Assembly (NCBI RefSeq): GCF_036850765.1
Contig: NC_089493.1
Coordinates: 9,487,632 to 9,551,631 of the forward strand
DNA length: 64,000 nt
Origin: Saccopteryx bilineata
Lineage: Eukaryota > Chordata > Mammalia > Chiroptera > Emballonuridae
Reading direction: 5' to 3'
The notes under the pieces are model-generated. The model had not been told where the DNA came from and did no database searches. It was given only the letters and a program-made list of their open reading frames with translations. Made by a program: the position numbers and the translations under genes. This document shows, in pieces, positions 34,101 to 46,100 of the stretch (its first letter is position 1; every line of letters begins with the position of its first letter).

Positions 34101-37100
34101 TCCCCCGTGGGCACGCATATTCTAAGAGCTAAGGGTCCCCACAAGACGTGAGACCAGGGGAGCAGTGGGCAGCAGCAGCTCGTCCCGAGCTAACCCCTTG
34201 AACCTGGCTCCAAGACCCCCTTTTCTCTGAGTTCTCAGGGAGCCGAGAGCAGCTCTACCTGGACTCACTGTCCTATAACATTTAGAGAGCCAGAGAGCAG
34301 CTCCACCTGGACTCACTTTCCTATAACATTTAGAGAGCCAAAGCAGCCCCCTAGGCTCTGCTGTTGCTTCTCTCTGAGGCCCTTGTTTCCCTGTCCCCAG
34401 CTTTAATAAACGTCCCCTCCAAATCGCCTGGACTCCCGTTATGACAGCTTTCCGGCAGGAAGTCAAGAACCCACATGCTACCGGCTGGCCCCAGGCTGGC
34501 CCGAAGGGCAGGTCCCCTTTCCCGTAACAGCCCTAGGTCAATCCCGCTCCCCGCAGAGAACTGAGAGGCAGAGTCCCACGGCCCCACACCATGACACGTA
34601 CCTTATGTGCGTTTTCTCACTTAATTCTGCAAAAAGGAATTTGAGAGCAAAGTGCTATGAGCATCCCTATTTCACAGATGATAAAACAACATCCAGGGAG
34701 GTAATGAAACCTGTCTGAGTTCACGGAGCTAAAAATGGGCCACATGGGGAAGGGAGGGAACTCTAATCACTGGGCGACGGTGTTGGTCCCTCTGTGCTTA
34801 TTCGAGGCACCTGGCTCCCACCCGTTAGCCGGCTGCCACGGCCACTGGAGGAGGGGGCAGGGGCCACTGCTTGAACCTGGGCAACCCTGGACTCCGAGTT
34901 CTGGCTCTTTACATCAGGCACGGCTGTGGCTCTGCACATCGGCACTTTCTTACCCCCGGAACCTGGCTTGTGTGCCCGTAACAGAAAATATGCCAACTGG
35001 AGCCAGAGGGGAGCATGAAGGTGGAGCTGGTGCTGCGCGCAGCGGAAGCGCTCCTGGCGTGCTGCCACCAGGACCAGAAGCCCCAGATCCTGGCCCGGCT
35101 GAGGGACATCAAGGCCCAGTGGGAGGAGACCGTCACCTACATGACCCACTGTCACAGGTAGGGCCGCTGAGGTCTGGCCAGGGCTTTCGTCTGCAGTTGC
35201 CCCTGACCCTGCTTGTCCCCTGCCAGGCTGGCGTGGGGCCTCCGCCAGGGGTCACTTCTCCGGTGCTAGGATTTCGGAGAACAGGATGTTCTCTTGGGAT
35301 TTCAGCCAGCCCCGCCTGCTTCCTTCTAATTATAATCAGCCCAATGTTGATAGACAGTTTGAGCCATCTTGTTTTGCCAACAATTAATTCTTGGTCAACT
35401 TTCATGTGCACATCCGGCAGCGGAATCGGCAGGTGTCCCCGGAGTAAGCAGGCCTGTTGCCTTGCTAGCACGTTAGCCCAGATTCTCTGCCCTGTAGTGG
35501 GGAGCCAGGCGGGGGCGGGATGAGGGGCAGACAGAGGGATCCCTCTGGCTCTGACGGCTACTTGCTGTGTGGCCTTGGGGAAATTACTTGACCTCTCTGA
35601 GCCTCAGGCTTCTCACCTAGACAATAGGTATAATCAAGTGTTCCCTGAAGGCTGTTAGGATAGAAGGGGGAGATAGCATATGTTAAGAGCAGGGCACACA
35701 GTAGGCCCTCAGTAAACAGGAGCGGCCACCTCCTCTCGGTCCTGGCAAAGCCAGAACGTTGAGTAGGCACGGGGTGCAGGGGTGGGGGTGGGGGTTGCTG
35801 TGCTCAGTGCTTTCACTTTTCACCACTTTTTATTTGGAATTGCAAATGGCTGGATGTGCCCGGACAAATAGGGCCGTGCCCGTGTTACAGATGGGGAGAC
35901 CGAGGTAAGGGAGGAGGCAGCGTTATGCAGTGAGTTTAGGGAGCCCTGGAACCCCCATACATAGGCCCCCGCCTTCTGTCCCCACTATGCAGTGACAAGT
36001 CCACCGATACTGTTGTACCCTGCAAATTATCAGACACACTCCCAGTGGCATTTTTGGCGTCTGTTTGTGGGCACGCACGTGGTAAGAGTCCGGGTGACTG
36101 TGCCAAGTCTCGCCTCTAGAGAGATATGACTGGGGACCCCTGTACATTAACAATGGGGGTTTAGGGCAGGACTTTGGGGTGCTGGTAGCTAGGGCTCCAT
36201 ATGCTACATCAGCAAGGCTGGTGGTGCTCAGAGCAATCTGCAGTCTGAGCCACATGCTCCTCAGCCCACCGTGGAGCTGCTTTAATGGACACAGGATCTT
36301 GTCCAGCAGGACTAAGGCAGGCCCCAGGATCCTTACTGTCACTGAGCTGCCCGGGTGGCTCTGAGGGCCAGAGCAGGATCAGCCTGTTCCTCTCCCATAG
36401 CCCCACAGTAGCAGGGGCCAGGTGGGCGGCCCATTCACGGCCCCGTGGCCTCTGTGCCCACAGCCGCATCGAGTGGGTGTGGCTGCACTGGAGCGAATAC
36501 CTCTTGGCCCGGGATGAGTTCTACCGCTGGTTCCAGAAGATGATGGTGGTGCTGGAGCCGCCCGTGGAGCTGCAGCTAGGCCTGAAGGAGAAGCAGTGGC
36601 AGCTGGGCCACGCCCGGGTCCTGCTGCACAACGTGGGCAACCAGGCCGTGCTGCTGGACCGCCTGCTGGAGGAGGCGGCCTCGCTCTTCAACAGGATTGG
36701 CGACCCCAGCGTGGACGACGACGCCCAGAAGAGGATGAAGGCTGACTACGACGCTGTGAAGGCCAAAGCCCAGGTGGGTGAGCGGTGGGTGGCAGGCTGT
36801 CTCCTGTCCATCCGTTTGTCCACTTTACGCCTTGATTTTTACACCCATCCAGGCACCCATCTGCTAACTAACCGTCTCTCCATCCATCGACTCACCACCC
36901 AGCACCCACCCACCAGCATTCAGTCACCTGTCCACCCTGCTGTCCACTCACCCATTCATGTCCCCACTGTACTACCAAATCTCCCATTCACTGTCCACCC
37001 ATTCACCACCTCATCCCCTTAGCCACCCAGCCATCTCCCCAAGTACCCACCCTTCTATACGTTTGTGTATTCACCCATCTACCTCCCACCAACCTAGCTA

Positions 37101-40100
37101 ATCTGTTCATCTATTACAGTGGTTCTCAAAGTGTGCACCAGGGCACCCTGGTGCGCCCTAGAAGATTTCCAGGTGTGCCCTATGGCATTCCAGAGAAATA
37201 TGTGCCTGATGGAGACCAAAAAACCAACAGGGGTTTTGGAGTTTAGGTTTTGGGAGGACAGAGGTGTGGGGAATTGGCTGTAAGCTGACAGTCTGCCCAA
37301 CCCCCCACCTCACTTGCCTGATTAGGTTGCAAAAGGCTGTTAAGCTGTGGTGCTGGATTGTTTACACTACCCCCCCATGTTCCCCGGAAAGACTGGAGGC
37401 AAGTTTCTTCTATCCTTTGTTTGGTGTAAAGTTAAGATGATATGTATGGTGGGGGTTTTCTGTACTTGGTAAAATTCTTGGGTTGCCTTGGAAATGTGAT
37501 CAGAGACCGTTGATTTGCTAATGGCGCACTTTGTCCTATAAATAAAGCAAGATGCGGTTTTTGGGTGCACTTTGTTCTTGCCAGCAGCAATCACAGGGCC
37601 CTCTCGACCCCGTATTTTCTTAATTCCGCACCGTTCCAACTCTGGACTTGGAATTATGTATACTAGCTGTGCTGGTTCACGGCATGTGCCCAGATATAAA
37701 AATAAATATAGTTATTCTATTTTCATTTCGGAAATACCACTCTTTTTGTTAACACATCATTATTATATTTATTATTAACACATCATTATATTATTTATGT
37801 TTCTTATAAACACAAGAATGAAAAAACTTAACACATTCGTGCTGGGACCTGACGAACTTACAAAATCTTACTAAGAATGTATCTATATATATAAAAAGAT
37901 AATATTTTTGTTTTTTTTTTATTTTTAAATCCCTCTTTTTTACAAATTCTGAAAAGCATAACTCAAAAAATGTAACATAAAAATGTTTTTTAATGTCAGA
38001 ATAAATTTAATTTTGTCATATTTATTTTGTTTAATTGCCATAAAAGCACTCTTGGACTTTATTTTTTTTCTTTAATATTTGACTTAGTTGTTGTAACATA
38101 TTTCTCATAAATTTGTATATAGTGTGCCTACAATTATTTGTAGTATTTTAAATGCATCCCGAGTTCAAAAAGTTTGAGAACCACTGATCTAGACCACCCA
38201 GCCATCTAGCTTCTCCTTCACCTACTTATCAACCCACCCACCTCTTCACCCACCCACCCATCCATCTCTCTAGTATTGACTACCCACTACTGTCCACCCC
38301 TTCAACTGCCTATCTACTCACTCACTGTCTACCTGTCACCCATCTGTTCATCTACCCATTCACTGCCTCACCCCCTACCCACCCATCTTCCATCTACCCA
38401 CCCACCCACCCCTCCCCCACCCATCCGCCCTCGACCCGTTGTCTACGATCTGTACACGCAGTGTCACTTAGTGCTCTCTGCGCACAGGTGTGGCTGACCT
38501 GCTGACGGACAGGCTAAGGCTCCCCTCGGCTGGCGCCCCTCCCCTCCCCCTCTCCTTCCTCTCCCCCCCTCCTGCCCTTTAGCCCCTCCCCTCCCCCTCT
38601 CCTTCCTCTCCCCCCCTCCTCCTGCCCTTTAGCTCCTCCTCGCCTGCTCTCCCTTGCCCCCCCTTTGTCCCTAGGCCCTCACCTCATTCTTGCCTCGATG
38701 TTTACACTGTCCATTGAGTGATTAAGTTCAATTTTTTATTTTTAAAGAAACCCTGTTTTGTTCTTTCTTAGGTCCACCATTCTTTTCATTGGCTCTTTTT
38801 GCCCTTACGTTTGGTACCCCGTCCAGACACAGGTTATATCCGTAATCCTTCCAAGCACACGTGTGGTTTTTTTTGTTTGTTTTGTTGTTTTTTTTGTATT
38901 TTTCCGAAGCTGGAAACAGGAGGCAGTCAGACAGACTCCCGCATGCGCCCGACTGGGATCCACCCGGCATGCCCACCAGGTGGATGGCATGGCACCAGGT
39001 GGAGGGGACCCAGGCCATGTAGAAGTCCCCAGAGGGCCAGCCTCTCCTCAGAGTGGGGATAGACTCCAAGAGGTTGTCTTAGTCTGCCTGGGCTCCCATA
39101 ACAGAGTACCCAGACCAGTGGCTTTGGCATCAGGAATTTATGTCCCACAGTCTGAAGGCTGGCCATCTGGAGCGTCGCTCTGCTGCAACCAGAGCCATTC
39201 TAGCGCCTGAGGCAGAGGCCACAGAGCCATCCTCAGCGCCCGTGCAAACTTTGCTCCAGTGGAGCCTTGGCTGCGGGAGGGGAAGAGAGAGACAGAGAGG
39301 AAGGAGAGGGGGAGGGGTGGAGAAGCAGATGGGCGCCTCTCCTGTGTGCCCTGGCCAGGAATCAAACCCGGGACTCCTGCACTCCAGGCCGACGCTCTAC
39401 CACTGAGCCAACCAGCCAGGGCTCCAAGCACACGTGTTTTACAGTCTCCATCAGAGGTGGCCAGTGGCCAGGGACCAGGGCCCTCGGACGTTCAATTCAA
39501 ACTGTCGCGGGAGTGGGCTTCTGGCTGGGAGAGGAGCCGTAGCTTCCATCAGATTCCAGAAGGTGCCGTGACCCTCAGAAGACTGAGGAGCTACTGAGAG
39601 GGGCGGGCTTTTCCATTGCCCAGCCCCCGAGGTCCCCATGAGTGAAATGGGTCCACGTCCTGGGCACACGCCAGCCTCCCTGCTCTGCCCTCCTCCACTC
39701 TGAACAGAGGAACACGCTCTGGCTGCATCCTGAGCAGGGTGCTTACCACCACTATCCAGTAGCCCCTCTGGTCCCCTGCTCTGTACATGTGACAAAGGCC
39801 TCACCTGGTATAAAAGGCAGGTGGCCGAAATCCTCCCCAGTGAGGGGACCCAGGCCATGTAGAAGTCCCCAGAGGGCCAGCCTCTCCTCAGTGGGGATGG
39901 TCGCCAAGAGGTTGTCTTAGTCTGCCTGGGCTTCCATACAGAGTGCCCAGACCAGTGGCTTTGGCATCAGGAACTTATTTCCCACAGTCTGAGGCTGGCG
40001 GTCTGAGGTCAAGGTGCTGCTGGCTGGTTGGCACCGGCCGGTTCAGTGTCTGGTGAGCGGCCTCTCCCTGGCTTGCGGACAGCTGCTTTCTCACGGGTCC

Positions 40101-43100
40101 TCACAGCGCAGAGAGTTCAAGGGACAGCAAACACTCTGGTGTCTCTTCTTTTCAGGGCACTAATCCCATCATAGGGATCCTCCCTTTAGGAGCTCACTTA
40201 ACCCAAGTGCCCCTGCTAAGGCTCCACCGCCTCAGGGCTTCAACACAGGAACTTGGGGAGGGCACAGTTCAGTTTGTGGCAACACTGTAGGTATTTCAGC
40301 AATTCTCAGGATAGCTAACAGGCTGTTGTTTTCACCTCTGAATATCCATCTTTGACTTCCAGTATATATTAATTAGCAAAGTCTCCGGTGTCCATGGGGC
40401 CAGGACCACAGAAGCACTGCGGGGGCCACCTCTGGATTAGTGGCCTTTGTGGCCAACCCCTGGAGGGAGATGCGTGATTAGGCCACCTGGCCCAGCCGTG
40501 GGGTGAGCAATAGCACTCTGTCAACCCAATGCATTTGAAAGTCAAGGGCAGACCGAGCAGGCTGCTGGTCAGTAGGTCTGGCTTGTTTATTTTGTCTGAG
40601 TGTTCTTAATCCGTTTTCTGAAGGGCCCAGGGAACAGTAGCGTCCTCCTCCCCCCTACTTCCCGCCCTCAAAGGAGGCGTGTCTGCCCCGCCCCCCGGCG
40701 GGCTGTGGACCAAAGCCCTCCGCGCAGGGGCTGCCCGTGCAGAGCACAGATCCGCGCCGCCTCTGTGCCTTGCTTGGGTTTTGACAGTCCTGACAACTCT
40801 GCCGGCCACAGATGGTTTAATTGCTCGGTCTAAGGAGAGAAGGTTGAGCACCCTCCCATTTGTCACCCTGTCATTCCGCCCTGCCTGGCCTGGCAGCGGC
40901 TGAGCGGTACTCTGAGATTGCTGCGCCTGGCACAGCGCTCGTCTGGACGGCTGCCCCGCTCGGCCGCGGGCCTGGCCGAGGCCTGCTCCCTGTCACCGAG
41001 GCTTCTGTTTACTCTGGGTTTCCCCGGGTGCCAGCACCTCATCGCTCACGCACGGAGCAGCCGGCAGCATGCTCGTTGGAGAGGCCGCTTCCCTACGATG
41101 ACATTTATAACCATCAGGATCAACCGGGGCCCGCATTTATTCTCTGCTCATTAGTCCTGACCCACTTGGATTCATAAATGAGCCTTTCCTGTAGATGAAG
41201 GAGGCTCTGGGCGAACACAGATTATGCTGAAGGAAGAGGGAGCCGGCCAGGGCGACGGGAAGGAACTGGTCACTGTCCCTTGGCCCACTGCTGGGGTTTA
41301 AACCGCAGTGTCTTTATCTCCTGGGCCGCCGTTGAAGCCCTGAGCCTCGCTTCCATTAGTGAGAGGGTTCTCTGGTCTTCACTCCAGGACTTGCTCCTGT
41401 ACCTTGGTTTCCCCATCTCTAAAATGGGGATATTTTCTCCTATGTGCCATGGTTGTAGCAAAGGTTTCAATGAATTAATTGGTATTTCTAGATTGGGCCA
41501 GGAGCTTCTCAAACAGAAGGGCAGGCTTGTGCAAATAGCAAGGAAGTGTTTGACTCTGCGTCTGTCCACCCTTCCCAGCCGAGAACTTGTGACTTTGTCT
41601 TGCACACACTCAGGGCCCTCCTGGGCGTGGCCTGGCTCCGTGGCTGAGAGCAGAGGTCAGCAAACAGTGGCCCTCAGGCCAGCTCCAGCCCCCTTTTGAT
41701 TTCGCATGGCCTGTGAGCTGAAAATGATGTTTATATTTTTGACTGATTGTGGGGAAAATGAAAACCAGAACATTCCGCAACATGTGAAATTGAAATGTGA
41801 GTGTCCCCATTTTGGCTTTATTAGAATACAGCCAACCTCTGTGTGTTTGCCTGCGGGTGCCTGTCTGAGCTGCTGCCACTGGGCTGGTGCCTGGGAGGTG
41901 GAGCCGTGCATCGGAGGTGGAGAAGCTGTAGCAGGAAGCACAGGGCAGGCCAAGCCGAACCGACCTCAGCTGGGCTGGCCGACCCCTGGTCGAGACTTGG
42001 CGTCCGACTCATGACATTTAAGTCCCGTCTCTAAGGCTCTGCAAGAGTTATGCGACCTCCTCACGTCAAATTTGGACATTTGCATAACGGGAGGGTTTTG
42101 TGACTGTGGTGAAGACGAAATAAGATGTTTGTCAAGTTCCAGGCCCACAGTCAGTGCTTACTGAATGGAAATCCCCTCTTTCCTGCTCCTTGACGCTCCT
42201 TGACCCCCCTCCCCTGTAGACTCTCAATGTGCACTCTTCCTGCCCTTCAGGAAGCATTCACAGAGCCTGACCTGAGCAGCAAACGAGAAGGGGCCGCCAG
42301 TCTGTGGGGAGCCCTTGTTCCCCGGCAGCAGCCACAACCAGAGGGAAGGCTGTCTCTGCAGCCCGGGGCAGCGGGCAGTTCTTCAGGAAAGGAGGGTGCT
42401 GGTCAGCACTGCCAGAGCGCAGAGGACAGCAGGCGTCAGGAAACCACAGCACAGTTATTGAGGGCCACCAGGCTGCCGGGTGCTGTTCTGGGGTTATGTG
42501 AGCTGTGACTCACTTAGTCCCACTGTACCCCAATGGGGCAGGCTCTGTTATTAGCCACACCATACAGACGGGGGCACATGGGCACAGAGGTGGTTAATGA
42601 CATGCCCAAGGCAGGACAGGGCTCAAGCCACAGGCGGTGGACTCCGAAGCCCAGGGTAGACCCCTGGGCCACAGTGCCCAATCATGGCATCTGCCCTTGA
42701 CCTGAGTGGGGGCAGTGGGGAGCCGTGGAGGGGTTTTAAGAGATGGTGCTATCAGCAGAGGTGTGCTTTGAAAAACAGAGCCCCTTGGCACACAGTAGGT
42801 CTTATGTTGGGAACAGTGTTACTTTCCTAGATGAACTTGTCCGCTATGTACCCAAACCCATGCAGATGACATCACCTCCCTCGTGAGGAAACGGGGCAGC
42901 TTGCTGAGTATTTGCATGCCCTGTGGGCACCACTGAAATGGGGCAGGAACCCTGTCTACCCAGCCTCACCACCTGGGTTTGAATCTTAGTGCTTTCCAAG
43001 GCAGGTGATGACCTTGGACAAGTCAGCTCACCTCTCTGGGCCTCAGTTTCCTTGTCTGTCAAACTGGGTTAACAATATCGCCATGGGATCAGGTGGCTGG

Positions 43101-46100
43101 AGGGGTTCAATGATGTGATGATGTCCATGACGTTATTGGAACAGCATGGCACTGTGGCGAGTGCTCAGACAATAGCAGTCATTGTTGTTACCAGGCCCCT
43201 GTCTTAAGTGCCATGCCCAGGACATGGTAGGAGAGAGAGCCAGCTGCATAGTTGGCAGGCCCAGCACTGACATGTGCTGGTCTCCAAAGTAAAGGGTTGC
43301 TTGTCTTCTTGCTAATAAGGTGGAGAAGAATGTCTGGGGTCTTCTTATTTCCAGCAAAAGGATTGAAGGGTTGGTTGCATTCTACACCCCTACACATACA
43401 CACACACATACACACACACACATGCATGCACACGCACACATGTGTGCACATACACGCACACACATACATGCACACAACACATACGTGTGTGCACTGCATG
43501 TGCACACACATGCACACAACACACATATGCACGTGCATGCGCACACATGCATGCATGCACTCACAACACGCACACACACAGATGCAGGCCTCCAAGGCCA
43601 GGGCAGACAGGCTGGGGCCCCTCACGGTTTGTGACTATCCTCCTCTCCCACAGGACAGAGTCGGCCTGCTGGAGCAGGTGACACGGGAGCACGAGCACTT
43701 CCAGGCGAACATGGATGAGCTCCAGCTGTGGCTGCAGGCGGTGGTGGAGAAGGTGAACGGCTGCATGGGGCGGAGCTGCAAGCTGTCCACCAAGCAGCGT
43801 CTGTCTGCGCTGCAGGTAACCCGCGTGTCTCTGCCCAGGGGGGGAAGGGCGCCACGGGAGCCGCACATGGAGCGGGTCCCATGACCAAATTTGTTTAATA
43901 GGGTGGAGCTGGGGCCAAGGAAGAAACAGACACCCATGCGCACAGATCCCACAGGAGGAGAGGCTTGAAATCGCATGATAAATGGGGACTTGGTTGCCTT
44001 GGGGAAATCTCTGAGCCAGCAAGGCATTTGGGGACCAGGGCCACAGCAGCATGGCCTCCCCGGTGGGTCTCACATGGGGCACATATAGCGATGCCTGGGG
44101 ACATTTTTGGTTGTTACAACTGGGGGGTGTGGGTGCTACTGGCATCTAGTGGGCAGGGACCAGAGATGCTGCTAAGCATCTTACAACACACAGCACAGTG
44201 CTCACAACATAGAGCAGTGGTTCTCAACCTGTGGGTCGCAACCCCGGCGAGGGTTGGAACGGCCAAAACATAGGGGTCGCCTAAAGCCATGGGAAAATAC
44301 ATATTTATTATACAATACATTTTTAAATAAAATATGTATTTCTGATGGCTTTAGGCGACCCCTGTGTTTTGGTCGTTCGACCCCCGCCGGAGTCGTGACC
44401 CACAGGTTGAGAACCACTGACATAGAGATCTAGCCAGCCTCAAACGTCAACAGGGCTGAGGGTGAGAAGGCCCATATAGGCACCAGGCCTGCAGTGGGAG
44501 GAAGCTGGGTCCTCTCCCGCCTTCCTGACTTGCCGTGACCTTGAATGAATTTGTGACACCCTCTGTAAAGTGGGTAGGTTATCATCAGGAATTCAAGAAC
44601 CACTTCATAATTTTTGCTGCTGCTGTACAGCCCCTGTGCCAGTTATTTAATATTTGTATTGAAATGAACTCACTTAAAAAAAAATCCCACAGTTCTATAG
44701 GACTTATATAAGAATATTCAGCACAACCTTGTTCACCACAGTGCTATCCTGAAAACAACTCAGGTTTTCAACAGAGTATTGGATAAACAATCCATCGATG
44801 GTGTATCTAGTAGATAAATGTAATGTTATATATATGAAGAAATACAATGAAAAGGAATGAAGTACTGATATACACAATAGCATGGGAGAATCTATCATTC
44901 TGCTGAGTGACAGAAGCCATTTTCAAAAGATAACATATTCTGTGGTTTTAAATAACTTCTAGAATCTTCTAGGATATTAGAAATGCTCTGTGTGTGTGTG
45001 TGTTGCTGTTTTTAGTTTTTTGATAACAATGTGGACTACAGGAGTACACATATTTCTCAAAACCCTTTGAACATGAACACCTCAGGTCTGTAAATTTAAC
45101 TCCATGGAAATTACACTTCAATAAAAAAGTTTTAAAAAATGTTTTAAGGCATTTTTAAATAAAATAGACGTGAAGGTGTAAATTAAAAAAAAATAATAAT
45201 TGAAAGCCCATGTCCGTTTATTTAAAAAAGAAACTTGATATCATTGTCATAATGGATCACCAGTACTTATTCATAATTAGCAACAATGAAACCAATGGAG
45301 TCACATGGTTCTATTTGGCTCCATTAGGGCTGCAGCTGAAGACTTTGCCCCCAGGCGAGGTTGGGGCTGTTTTTGTTAGAGAGGCAGATTAACAGATGGC
45401 AGAGAGTGTTAATGACGGAGGAGCACCCAACAGAGACTTTCTCCTGGATGTAGTGACACATTGAGTATTGGGGAATGAGGGTGTGGGCGGGCGGAGTCAC
45501 ACCCTCCTGCTGTGAGTCAGGGTTTTAAGGCAGACAGTCCACCCCTTGGAAAGCACCTCTGCCTCTACCCAGGAGGCTAAGAATCAGTGTGTAGCATGAC
45601 ATTTACAGCTTTTCTTCCCCCCCTTCTGTTTTGTTCCCCACTCACCCTCCCCTTCAGGATATCGCCAAAGAATTTCCCAGGGGTGAGGAGTCTTTGAAGA
45701 GGCTGGAGGAGAAGTCGGTGGGGGTCATCCAAAATACCTCTCCTTTGGGCGCAGAGAGGATCACCACAGAGCTGGAGAAGATGCGGAATGTTCTGGATAA
45801 ACTTCGCGTGCTCTGGGAGGAGGAGGAGGGGCGGCTGCGGGGCCTGCTCAAGTCCAAGGGCGCCTTTGAGCAGCAGAGGGAGCAGCTGGAGGCCGAGCTG
45901 GCAGAGTTCCGGAAGGGCCTGCGGAGGCTGGCCGAGGGGGGCCTGGAGCCCGCGGCCAAGGCGGGGACTGAGGACGAGCTGGTGGCCCGCTGGAGGCTCT
46001 ACTCGGTAAGCAGTGTTTGGCCAAGCCACGGCAGCCCGGGTGGCGCGTGTGCCCTGAGATGTTGCCACTTGGAGCTTCTCTGTGAGGTGGGAGAATCGTG

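Noticed and set aside
43188..43634. Cys/His/Val-rich frames over the CA tract
   Set aside because: Products of CA/TG repeats. Only the 43654-43815 part of one of them is real (exon 4).
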